Source of the DNA: Actinomycetes bacterium
GTDB taxonomy: Bacteria > Actinomycetota > Actinomycetes > Actinomycetales > Microbacteriaceae
Reading direction: 5' to 3'
Assembly: GCA_023451265.1 (NCBI GenBank)
Contig: JAEYAG010000228.1
Span: 1-7,198, forward strand
Length of the DNA: 7,198 bases
Shown: piece after piece, positions 1 through 5,252 of the stretch
Layout: every line of letters starts with the position of its first letter
Position numbering within the stretch: position 1 is the first letter of the stretch
The notes under the pieces: model-generated
Database searches by the model: none
Seen by the model: the letters and a program-made list of their open reading frames with translations, nothing else
What the model was told of the DNA's origin: nothing
Program-made: the position numbers and the translations under genes

Positions 1-702
1 GCGCGCCTGCCGGTCGCTGCCCTCGTAGCGCGCCTGGCGGCGGCGGGTGTCTCCCGTGTCGGGGTAGCCGGCGGCGCGCCACGCGCACCGATCGGCGATC
101 GGGCAGGCGTCGCAGCGCGCCGCGCGCGCCGTGCAGACCATCGCGCCGAGCTCCATCGCCGCGGCGTTGACGATCGCCGCTTCGGCGGGGTCGGCGGGGA
201 GGATCGCCGCCATCGCGGCGAGGTCGCCCTTCGACGGCGGACCGGGCTGGGAGCGGCCGTCGACGGCCCGGGCGAGTACCCGCCGCGTGTTGGTGTCGAC
301 GACCGGATGCCGGTCGCCGTACGCGAACGCAGCCACCGCCCGCGCGGTGTAGTCGCCGATCCCGGTCAGCGCGAGCAGCGCGTCCACCTCGCGGGGGACG
401 ACGCCGTCGTGCCGGTCGCGGATCTCCACCGCCGCGCGGTGCAGCCACAGCGCCCGCCGCGGGTACCCGAGGTTCGCCCACTGCGTCACCGCAGCCGCCG
501 GGGCATCGGCGGCGAGCGCGGTCGGTGTGGGCCAGCGGGCCAGCCACGCCTCCAGGTGCGGGATGACCCGGCTCACGGGCGTCTGCTGCAGCATGAACTC
601 GCTGACGAGCGTTCCCCAGGCGCCGAAGCCCGGCCGCCGCCACGGCAGATCGCGGGCGTTCTCGCGGTACCACGCGATGAGCGGCGTCGCGAGGTCGGGC
701 AT
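1..702 (-). CDS. mutY: A/G-specific adenine DNA glycosylase MutY (3' end cut off by window edge)
   Basis: Base-excision repair enzyme that removes adenine mispaired with 8-oxoguanine. The reverse strand is open from an ATG at 702 to the window edge, giving 234 residues; the C-terminal part is missing. Visible signatures are WYRENARDLPWR near the N-terminus, SEFMLQQTP containing the catalytic Glu35, the helix-hairpin-helix LTGIGDYTA at 112-120, and VVDTNTRRVLAR with the catalytic Asp136. The Glu-Asp spacing of 101 equals that of E. coli Glu37/Asp138. The [4Fe-4S] ligands Cys190-X6-Cys197-X2-Cys200-X5-Cys206 separate MutY from most other family members. The remaining C-terminal NUDIX-like 8-oxoG recognition domain would lie outside. 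No Shine-Dalgarno precedes the ATG; a -10 hexamer TAGGCT ends 7 nt before it, suggesting a leaderless mRNA. It is divergent from truB, with 35 bp between the start codons. Confidence 0.95.
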   Translation of the reverse strand, partial: MPDLATPLIAWYRENARDLPWRRPGFGAWGTLVSEFMLQQTPVSRVIPHLEAWLARWPTPTALAADAPAAAVTQWANLGYPRRALWLHRAAVEIRDRHDGVVPREVDALLALTGIGDYTARAVAAFAYGDRHPVVDTNTRRVLARAVDGRSQPGPPSKGDLAAMAAILPADPAEAAIVNAAAMELGAMVCTARAARCDACPIADRCAWRAAGYPDTGDTRRRQARYEGSDRQAR

Positions 703-708
703 CCGTCC

Positions 709-714
709 AGCCTA
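709..714 (-). promoter_or_regulatory. Probable -10 box of mutY (leaderless)
   Basis: TAGGCT on the minus strand fits the actinobacterial -10 pattern TAnnnT. Six bases (GGACGG) separate it from the mutY ATG, so the expected transcription start is the A of the start codon. No recognisable -35 hexamer is seen at the usual distance. Confidence 0.6.
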
Positions 715-725
715 CGTGCGGCGCT

Positions 726-731
726 TAGGCT
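726..731 (+). promoter_or_regulatory. Probable -10 box of truB (leaderless)
   Basis: TAGGCT is followed by GGAGGA and then the truB ATG at 738, so transcription is expected to begin at the A of the ATG. The GGAGG at 732-736 looks like a Shine-Dalgarno, but it is only 1 nt from the start codon, too close for normal use. The leaderless reading explains this better. No clear -35 hexamer. Confidence 0.6.
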
Positions 732-737
732 GGAGGA

Positions 738-1667
738 ATGCCCGCCGCCCCCGCCGCCCCGCCCAGCGGTATCCTGCTCGTGGACAAGCCGCAGGGCATC
801 ACGAGCCACGACGTCGTCGCCCGCGCGCGACACGCGCTGAACACCCGCAAGATCGGCCACGCCGGCACCCTCGACCCGATGGCGACGGGCCTGCTCATTC
901 TCGGCGTCGGCCCCGCGACACGCCTGCTCACCTTCATCGTGGGCCTCGACAAAACCTACGAGGCGACGATCCGCCTGGGGGTCGCGACCGACTCCGACGA
1001 CGCGGACGGCGAGGTGACGGCGCGGGCGGATGCCGCGGCGCTCGCCGCCGTGACCGACGCGCGCATCCGGGACGGCGTCGCCGCGCTGACGGGGGAGATC
1101 TCGCAGGTCCCCAGCACCGTCTCGGCGATCAAGGTCGGCGGCAAACGCGCGTACGACCTGGCGCGTGCGGGGGAGGACGTGCAGCTGAAGGCCCGCACCG
1201 TGACGGTCAGCAGGTTCGAGGTCCGCCCTTCGACACGCTCAGGGACCGGGGCGGGCGACGGCGTCATCGACCTGGACGTCGTCGTGGACTGCTCCAGCGG
1301 CACGTACATCCGCGCGCTCGCCCGCGACCTCGGTGCCGCCCTCGGCGTCGGCGGTCACCTCACCGCTCTGCGCCGCACCCGCATCGGCCCGTTCGCGGTG
1401 GCCGACGCGGTCGCCGAGATCGCACCGGAAGCGCCGCTCCGGTCCCCGGCCGATGTCGCCGCCGCGGTGCTCGGCGCCCTCGCCGTGACCGCCGACGAGG
1501 CGCGCGACCTGCGGCACGGCAAGCGCCTCGCCGGCGCCGCCGGGCGTGTTTCCGGGCTCGCGACACCGACCCCCGCAGCGATCGACCCGGACGGCCGGCT
1601 CGTCGGCATCGTCGAGCGACGCGGCGCCGACCTCAAGAGCGCGATGAACATGGCGGAGGACGCATGA
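738..1667 (+). CDS. truB: tRNA pseudouridine(55) synthase TruB
   Basis: Converts U55 in the T-loop of tRNAs to pseudouridine. The 309-residue protein has the family hallmarks: GILLVDKPQGITSHDVV at 11-27, GHAGTLDPMATGLL with the catalytic Asp46, the KTYEA motif with Tyr74, and SSGTYIRALARDLG at 186-199 with Tyr190 and Arg192. The C-terminal region, from about 240, fits the small extra domain found in actinobacterial TruB. The ATG at 738 is the only reasonable start before the first motif. Residues 163-175 (RPSTRSGTGAGDG) form an odd polar insertion before a core beta strand; it is encoded by a palindromic repeat-like word listed separately. The stop codon overlaps the next gene's start (ATGA). 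This is the first gene of a probable truB-membrane-membrane-ribF operon. Confidence 0.97.
   Translation: MPAAPAAPPSGILLVDKPQGITSHDVVARARHALNTRKIGHAGTLDPMATGLLILGVGPATRLLTFIVGLDKTYEATIRLGVATDSDDADGEVTARADAAALAAVTDARIRDGVAALTGEISQVPSTVSAIKVGGKRAYDLARAGEDVQLKARTVTVSRFEVRPSTRSGTGAGDGVIDLDVVVDCSSGTYIRALARDLGAALGVGGHLTALRRTRIGPFAVADAVAEIAPEAPLRSPADVAAAVLGALAVTADEARDLRHGKRLAGAAGRVSGLATPTPAAIDPDGRLVGIVERRGADLKSAMNMAEDA
1220..1247. repeat. REP-like palindromic element inside truB
   Basis: The core CCCTTCGACACGCTCAGGG (1226-1244) has outer arms CCCT/AGGG. It is flanked by GGTCC at 1220-1224 and GGACC at 1243-1247, which are reverse complements. It closely resembles the word CCCTTCGACAAGCTCAGGG, which I recall as a recurrent interspersed repeat of high-GC bacterial genomes; that recollection was not checked. 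It is translated in frame as part of a flexible TruB loop and seems to add about seven residues relative to E. coli TruB. Only one copy is in this window. Confidence 0.5.
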
Positions 1668-2032
1668 TCCTGTGGTTCACGATCGTCCAGCTCGTCGTCG
1701 CGATCGCCGTCGGAGCCGTGGCCCTGATCCTCGGCCTCGCCGGTCGCCGGCCGAGCGACGTGACGGTCGGCGGCATGGCCCTCATCCTCGTGCTGCTGAT
1801 CGCGCAGGTGGTCATCGCGATCGTCGCGCCGTTGGCGGGAAATCCGCCGGTGGGCAGCGCGCTGGAGTACTGGGTGTACCTCGTCTCGGCGGTGCTCATC
1901 CCCCCGGCATCCGTCTTCTGGGCCCTCATCGAACGCAGCCGGTGGAGCACCGTCATCATGGGCGTCGCCGCCCTCTCGGTGGCCGTCATGGTGTGGCGCA
2001 TGCAGGTCATCTGGACCGTTCAGGCGGCCTGA
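1664..2032 (+). CDS. Small four-helix membrane protein, function unknown
   Basis: I do not recognise the family. The product is 122 residues, almost entirely hydrophobic, with four predicted membrane segments at roughly 5-26, 35-57, 66-88 and 95-113. Short charged loops follow the first (GRRPSD) and third (ERSR) helices. No catalytic or metal-binding motif is visible. The ATG at 1664 overlaps the truB TGA (ATGA), and GGAGG at 1655-1659 lies 4 nt upstream, so translation is probably coupled to truB. Position between truB and ribF gives no clear functional hint. The protein is similar in size and helix count to the next gene's product, but I see no clear sequence similarity between them. The coding call rests on the coupled start, the ribosome-binding site and the coherent membrane topology. 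Confidence 0.85.
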   Translation: MILWFTIVQLVVAIAVGAVALILGLAGRRPSDVTVGGMALILVLLIAQVVIAIVAPLAGNPPVGSALEYWVYLVSAVLIPPASVFWALIERSRWSTVIMGVAALSVAVMVWRMQVIWTVQAA

Positions 2033-2050
2033 AACGACCCTCGCGGCGCC

Positions 2051-2056
2051 TATCAT
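2051..2056 (+). promoter_or_regulatory. Possible internal -10 box before the second membrane gene
   Basis: TATCAT lies in the 33-bp gap after the first membrane gene, 9 nt before the ATG at 2066. A start about 7 nt downstream would leave a leader of only 2-4 nt, and no Shine-Dalgarno precedes that ATG, in line with leaderless or near-leaderless translation. No matching -35 was found. If real, the second membrane gene and ribF have their own promoter. Confidence 0.45.
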
Positions 2057-2065
2057 TGACGAGTC

Positions 2066-2524
2066 ATGTCGTCACAGCCCCGCACCCGAATGACCGGCAT
2101 CGGACGTGTCCTCGTGGTCGTCTACGCGATCATGGCGCTCGCCGCGACCGGGCGCTCGTTCGTCCAGATCGTGCAGGACTTCGCCGCCGCACCCCTCGCG
2201 TACACGCTGTCGGCGGTCGCCGCCGCGGTGTACATTCTCGCGACGGTCGCGCTGGTGCGGTCGGACTCCCGGGTCTGGTACGTCATCGCGTGGATCGCGA
2301 TCGGCTTCGAGCTGGTCGGCGTGCTCGTCGTGGGCACCCTGAGCCTGACGCACCCGGAGCTGTTCCTCCACGACGCGACGGTGTGGTCGGGCTTCGGCTT
2401 CGGCTACTTCTGGGTGCCGCTCGTGCTGCCCTTCGTGGGTCTGTGGTGGCTGCGCAGCTCCGGGCGCACGACCGACGAGGCGACGGATGCCGGGGCGCTG
2501 GCGACGGGGAGGTCCAGCTGGTGA
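2066..2524 (+). CDS. Four-helix membrane protein upstream of ribF, function unknown
   Basis: A 152-residue protein with a short basic N-terminus (RTR) and four predicted membrane segments at about 12-30, 43-64, 70-95 and 107-128. The fourth segment is rich in aromatic and glycine residues (WSGFGFGYFWVPLVLP) and ends in GLWWLRSS. The cytoplasmic-looking tail is polar and contains TTDEATDAG. I recall similar anonymous proteins in actinobacteria but can assign no activity, and there are no catalytic motifs. The start at 2066 is supported by the TATCAT box just upstream and by the absence of an earlier in-frame membrane segment. The stop overlaps the ribF start (GTGA), so the two are translationally coupled. 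Confidence 0.85.
   Translation: MSSQPRTRMTGIGRVLVVVYAIMALAATGRSFVQIVQDFAAAPLAYTLSAVAAAVYILATVALVRSDSRVWYVIAWIAIGFELVGVLVVGTLSLTHPELFLHDATVWSGFGFGYFWVPLVLPFVGLWWLRSSGRTTDEATDAGALATGRSSW
2506..2512 (+). promoter_or_regulatory. Ribosome-binding site that fixes the GTG start of ribF
   Basis: GGGGAGG lies 8 nt before the GTG at 2521, inside the end of the preceding membrane gene. It supports GTG as the ribF start; no ATG is available near the N-terminus. Confidence 0.7.
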
Positions 2525-3474
2525 TCGTCTTCCACGACCCCGCAGAGGTGCCCGCCGGCTTCGGACCGAGCGTCGTCGCGATCGGCAAGTTCGACGGTGT
2601 GCACTCCGGGCACCGGGCGGTGATCGACCGTGCCCGCGTCACCGCGACCGACGCGGGCGCCCAGGTGGTGGCCGTCACCTTCGACCGCAACCCGCTGAGC
2701 CTGCTGCGACCCGAGCTCTGCCCCGAACCGCTCTCCAGCGTCGACCAGAAGCTCGGCCTGCTGGCCGAGGCCGGGGTGGACGCCACCCTTGTCCTGCGCT
2801 TCGACGCCGAACTGGCGGCGCTCGAGCCGCGGGTGTTCGTCGAGCACGTGCTCGTCCGCCTCGGCGTGGTCACCGTCATGGTGGGCGACGACTTCCGCTT
2901 CGGCCGGGGTGGGGTCGGCGACCCTGTGCTCCTGCAGCGGCTCGGCGAGGAGTACGGCTTCGACGTGGACGTCGTCGGCGACGTGCAGGGCGGCGGACGG
3001 CGCGTGTCGTCGTCGTGGGTGCGCGACCTGCTCGCCGCGGGCGACGTGGAGGGCGCCGCGCGGCTGCTCGGGCGTGCGCACACCGTGACCGGCGAGGTCG
3101 TGCACGGCCTCAAGCGCGGACGCGAGCTGGGCTTTCCGACGGCGAACCTCAGCGCCGACGCCGAGGGCTTCATCCCCGCCGACGGCATCTACGCCGGCTG
3201 GCTCGTCGACCTGGGCGGCCCCGACGACGCCTCGAGCGTGACGACGCGGTACCCCGCCGCCATCTCGGTGGGCACGAACCCCACCTTCGACGACGTCCCG
3301 CTGCGTCAGGTCGAGGCGTACGTGCTCGACGAGACGACGCTCGACCTGTACGGCCACCGTGTGCAGATCCAGTTCACGCACCGCATCCGCGGCATGGTCG
3401 CCTTCGAGGGCATCGAGGCGCTCATCGCTCAGATGACCGACGACGTCGCACGGGTGCGCGCCGCGCTGACCTGA
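2521..3474 (+). CDS. ribF: Bifunctional riboflavin kinase / FAD synthetase RibF
   Basis: Phosphorylates riboflavin to FMN and adenylylates FMN to FAD. It is 317 residues, a normal length for the bacterial bifunctional form. The N-terminal nucleotidyltransferase domain shows IGKFDGVHSGH at 21-31 with the HxGH histidines His28 and His31, VTFDRNP at 52-58, GDDFRFGRG at 122-130 and SSSWVR at 163-168. The C-terminal kinase domain shows GRELGFPTANL at 200-210 (the PTAN nucleotide/metal site), GTNPTF at 251-256, the catalytic-base candidate Glu265 in VEAYVLD, and DLYG at 275-278. Start GTG is chosen from the upstream GGGGAGG and the GTGA overlap with the preceding gene. It is the last gene of the truB operon. 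The usual bacterial truB-ribF-rpsO order is not kept: deoC follows convergently. Confidence 0.96.
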   Translation: MIVFHDPAEVPAGFGPSVVAIGKFDGVHSGHRAVIDRARVTATDAGAQVVAVTFDRNPLSLLRPELCPEPLSSVDQKLGLLAEAGVDATLVLRFDAELAALEPRVFVEHVLVRLGVVTVMVGDDFRFGRGGVGDPVLLQRLGEEYGFDVDVVGDVQGGGRRVSSSWVRDLLAAGDVEGAARLLGRAHTVTGEVVHGLKRGRELGFPTANLSADAEGFIPADGIYAGWLVDLGGPDDASSVTTRYPAAISVGTNPTFDDVPLRQVEAYVLDETTLDLYGHRVQIQFTHRIRGMVAFEGIEALIAQMTDDVARVRAALT

Positions 3475-3480
3475 TCCGCG

Positions 3481-4197
3481 TCAGTACGAGGAGGCGTCCA
3501 CGGCGCCGACGGCTTCGCCGCCGGCATCCACCCGCCGCGCCTCGCCGAGGATGACGGCGCTGCCGCTGGTGCCCAGGCGCGTCGCGCCGGCCGCGAGCAT
3601 CGCGAGCGCGTCGGCGTAGCTGCGCACGCCGCCGGACGCCTTGACCTGCACGGTGGAGCCGACACTGGCCCGCATGAGCTCGACGTGCGGCACGGTGGCA
3701 CCGCCGCCGGCGAAGCCGGTGGAGGTCTTGACGAAGTCGGCGCCGCCGGCCTCGGTGAGACGGCTGCCGCGGGCGATCTGCTCGTCGTCCAGGAGCGAGG
3801 TCTCCAGGATCACCTTCGTGACGCGACCGGATGCCGCGGCCACGACCGCCGCGATGTCGGCGGTGACGACGTCATCGAAGCCCGAGCGCAGCGCGCCGAT
3901 GTTGACGACCATGTCGAACTCGCTCGCGCCGTCGGCGAGCGCCTGACGCACCTCGGCGACCTTCGCGGCGGTCGAGGTGGTGCCGTGCGGGAAGCCGATG
4001 ACCGTGCCGACGGCGACGCCGGTGCCGTCCAGGCGCGCGACGGCGTGGGCGATGTCGCTCGGACGCACGCACACGCTGAAGACGCGCCACTCGGCGGCGA
4101 TGTCGAGTTCGGCGTCGACGTCGGCGCGGGTCAGCTCGGGCTTGAGGATCGCGTGGTCGATGGTGGCGGCGAGGTCGCGCTCGGTGATGGTGGCCAT
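3481..4197 (-). CDS. deoC: Deoxyribose-phosphate aldolase DeoC
   Basis: Class I aldolase cleaving 2-deoxyribose 5-phosphate to glyceraldehyde 3-phosphate and acetaldehyde in deoxynucleoside catabolism. The 238 residues form a complete TIM-barrel-length protein. Signatures are TIDHAILKP at 12-20, GFPHG at 68-72, EFDMVVNIGAL with the proton-relay Asp95, FVKTSTGF with the Schiff-base Lys157, and VKASGGVR with the second active-site Lys186, matching Asp102/Lys167/Lys201 of E. coli. The C-terminal RLGTSG corresponds to the phosphate-binding loop. The start at 4197 follows the promoter-like TACGCT by 6 nt, so the mRNA is probably leaderless; GGAGCC in between is too close to act as a normal ribosome-binding site. 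No other deo genes are nearby. It ends 6 bp from the end of ribF on the opposite strand. Confidence 0.97.
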   Translation of the reverse strand: MATITERDLAATIDHAILKPELTRADVDAELDIAAEWRVFSVCVRPSDIAHAVARLDGTGVAVGTVIGFPHGTTSTAAKVAEVRQALADGASEFDMVVNIGALRSGFDDVVTADIAAVVAAASGRVTKVILETSLLDDEQIARGSRLTEAGGADFVKTSTGFAGGGATVPHVELMRASVGSTVQVKASGGVRSYADALAMLAAGATRLGTSGSAVILGEARRVDAGGEAVGAVDASSY

Positions 4198-4203
4198 GGC
4201 TCC

Positions 4204-4209
4204 AGCGTA
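4204..4209 (-). promoter_or_regulatory. Probable -10 box of deoC (leaderless)
   Basis: TACGCT on the minus strand, with 6 nt (GGAGCC) to the deoC ATG, has the same geometry as the mutY and truB promoters. The predicted transcription start is the A of the ATG. No convincing -35 is visible. Confidence 0.55.
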
Positions 4210-4245
4210 CGCGTCGAAAAGATCACAGAAGGGTAACGGTCACGC

Positions 4246-4251
4246 TAGGGT
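4246..4251 (+). promoter_or_regulatory. Probable -10 box of the glycerophosphodiesterase gene
   Basis: TAGGGT fits TAnnnT. Transcription would begin near 4258, leaving a leader of about 35 nt before the ATG at 4293. It lies in the 95-bp region shared with the divergent deoC promoter. No clear -35 is found. Confidence 0.45.
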
Positions 4252-4254
4252 GGC

Positions 4255-4272
4255 GGTGACGACGACGTCACC
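4255..4272. repeat. Dyad GGTGAC-N6-GTCACC near the expected transcription start
   Basis: Perfect 6-bp arms (4255-4260 and 4267-4272) are separated by GACGAC. The dyad lies directly downstream of the TAGGGT box, over the expected start of transcription. This position would suit a repressor operator or a small 5' hairpin. The repeat is seen directly; a regulatory role is inference. Confidence 0.35.
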
Positions 4273-4292
4273 CGGCACGAAGGATCACCCCG

Positions 4293-5177
4293 ATGACCCC
4301 TGAGCGGCCCGCCGACCGGCTCCCCGCCCTCCTGATCGTCTGCGCGCTCGCCGCCGCCAGCATCGTGATCGCCCTCGCCGGCGTGTCGCCCGCACGTGTC
4401 AGCGCCGTCGAGCTGATGGGTGCCGAGCGCACCCCGGGCGAGGCCGCCTTCATCGCCGCGCACCGCGGCGGCTCGGCGATGGCGCCGGAGAACACGCTGC
4501 CCGCCGTGCGTGCGGCCCTGGTCAGCGGCTTCGACTACGTCGAGGTCGACCTCGCCCTCACCGCCGACGGAGTGCCGGTGCTCATGCACGACCGCACCGT
4601 GAACCGCACGACCGACGGCACCGGCCCGCTCGCCGCGCTGACGCTCGCGGACGTGCGGCGGCTGGATGCCGGGGCCTCGTACTCGGCGGCGTTCGCCGGC
4701 ACGCCGGTGCCGACCGCGACGGAGTTCCTCGACGTGCTCGCGCAGCTGGACGGCAAGGCGATCCTCGACCTCAAGGGCGTGTGGACGCCGGAGGCCGCCG
4801 CGACCCTCGTCGACGAGGTCGCGGCGCGCGGGCTGGAGCGTCAGGTCGCCGTCGCGAGCTTCGACGCGCGCACGCTGGCGTACGTGCAGACGCACTCCCG
4901 CGTCATCTCGCGCCTCCTCATCCTGAAGTCCCTGCCCGCCGACGTGGTCGACGCGGCACTCGGCGTGGGAGCGCGGGGCATCGTGGTCGACCGCTCCGCG
5001 CTGAAGGCGCACCCCGACGCCGTCGACGACCTGCACGCGGCCGGCCTGCGGGTCGTCGCCTACACGCTGAACTCCGATCGTCAGTGGGATGCCGCGACCA
5101 CCCTGGGCGTGGACGGCATCGTCACCGACGACCCGGGACTGCTGCAGCACTGGCAGCTCGGCCTCGCCAGCGACTGA
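4293..5177 (+). CDS. Glycerophosphodiester phosphodiesterase, membrane-anchored or exported
   Basis: Hydrolyses glycerophosphodiesters to glycerol 3-phosphate and an alcohol. The 294-residue protein begins with a hydrophobic segment at about 11-31, which could be an uncleaved anchor or a signal peptide ending near VSA at 36-38; there is no lipobox. The catalytic TIM barrel then shows AAHRGG with His57-Arg58, PENT at 65-68, VEVDLALTADGVPVLMHD with the metal ligands Glu84 and Asp86 and the second catalytic His99, then DRTVNRTTDGTG, and near the end YTLNSD and GVDGIVTDDP. The motif usually read as ELK appears as DLK (Asp159-Lys161), a conservative change at a likely ligand. AAGGA at 4280-4284 lies 8 nt before the ATG. 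It is likely a single-gene unit; its stop codon lies inside the downstream copper promoter. The exact substrate cannot be told from sequence. Confidence 0.93.
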   Translation: MTPERPADRLPALLIVCALAAASIVIALAGVSPARVSAVELMGAERTPGEAAFIAAHRGGSAMAPENTLPAVRAALVSGFDYVEVDLALTADGVPVLMHDRTVNRTTDGTGPLAALTLADVRRLDAGASYSAAFAGTPVPTATEFLDVLAQLDGKAILDLKGVWTPEAAATLVDEVAARGLERQVAVASFDARTLAYVQTHSRVISRLLILKSLPADVVDAALGVGARGIVVDRSALKAHPDAVDDLHAAGLRVVAYTLNSDRQWDAATTLGVDGIVTDDPGLLQHWQLGLASD

Positions 5178-5202
5178 CGGGAATACCCCAGGGGGGTATC
5201 CT
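5174..5202 (+). promoter_or_regulatory. Copper-operon promoter (-35 CTGACG, -10 TATCCT)
   Basis: CTGACG at 5174-5179 and TATCCT at 5197-5202 are separated by exactly 17 nt. The -35 overlaps the stop codon of the preceding phosphodiesterase gene. Transcription would begin near 5209, giving a 5' leader of about 44 nt ahead of copZ. The whole spacer is occupied by the palindromic operator. Confidence 0.65.
5183..5199. promoter_or_regulatory. CsoR-type copper operator
   Basis: ATACCCC-AGG-GGGGTAT is a perfect 7-bp inverted repeat with a 3-nt centre. It matches the known operator style of CsoR-family copper sensors, a TACCC/GGGTA palindrome with a G/C-rich core. It fills the space between -35 and -10 and overlaps the first bases of the -10, so apo-CsoR binding would block RNA polymerase and Cu+ would relieve it. 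The downstream copZ-copA genes strongly support this. No csoR gene lies in the window. Confidence 0.85.
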
Positions 5203-5212
5203 GGTTGTCGAG

Positions 5213-5237
5213 GATGTCGCCCCCTCCGGGCGGCGTC
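5213..5237 (+). other. 5'-UTR hairpin of the copZ-copA transcript
   Basis: Bases 5213-5222 can pair with 5228-5237 to give a 10-bp stem (two G-U pairs) closed by a 5-nt CCUCC loop. It begins about 4 nt after the predicted transcription start and ends 3 nt before the AGGAG ribosome-binding site. It sequesters the upstream in-frame ATG at 5214. It could stabilise the mRNA or tune translation. There is no U-run, so it does not look like an intrinsic terminator. Confidence 0.45.
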
Positions 5238-5252
5238 GAGAGGAGTTTCACC

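Larger units (their letters stand above)
706..734. repeat. Perfect 9-bp inverted repeat in the mutY/truB divergent promoter
   Basis: TCCAGCCTA at 706-714 is the exact reverse complement of TAGGCTGGA at 726-734, with an 11-nt spacer. Each arm contains one gene's -10 hexamer. The dyad centre is position 720, and the A of each start codon (702 on minus, 738 on plus) lies 18 bp from it. The repeat is seen directly. That it acts as a bidirectional promoter, or is bound by a dimeric regulator, is inference. Confidence 0.75.

Noticed and set aside
218..240. Second copy of the CCCTTCGAC word, inside mutY
   Set aside because: Only the half-word CCCTTCGAC matches. It encodes the ordinary SKGDL stretch and lacks the GCTCAGGG half, so it is not evidence for a second repeat.
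732..736. GGAGG as the truB ribosome-binding site
   Set aside because: Only 1 nt separates it from the ATG. A leaderless start from the TAGGCT box fits better, and mutY and deoC show the same geometry without a good Shine-Dalgarno.
527..1663. Plus-strand open frame running through truB in another frame before becoming the first membrane gene
   Set aside because: The upstream part is Arg/Pro-rich shadow translation of truB. The real gene starts at 1664, where a GGAGG site, an ATGA overlap and a hydrophobic N-terminus coincide.
3466..3484. Bidirectional intrinsic terminator between ribF and deoC
   Set aside because: The stem is only 5 bp with a 9-nt loop and there is no T-run in either direction. 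Kept as an observation, not as a terminator.
5214..5252. Earlier start codon for copZ at 5214
   Set aside because: It is in frame, but it has no Shine-Dalgarno at proper distance, is buried in the leader hairpin and would add a non-homologous Pro/Gly-rich extension. The ATG at 5253 has AGGAG 7 nt upstream.
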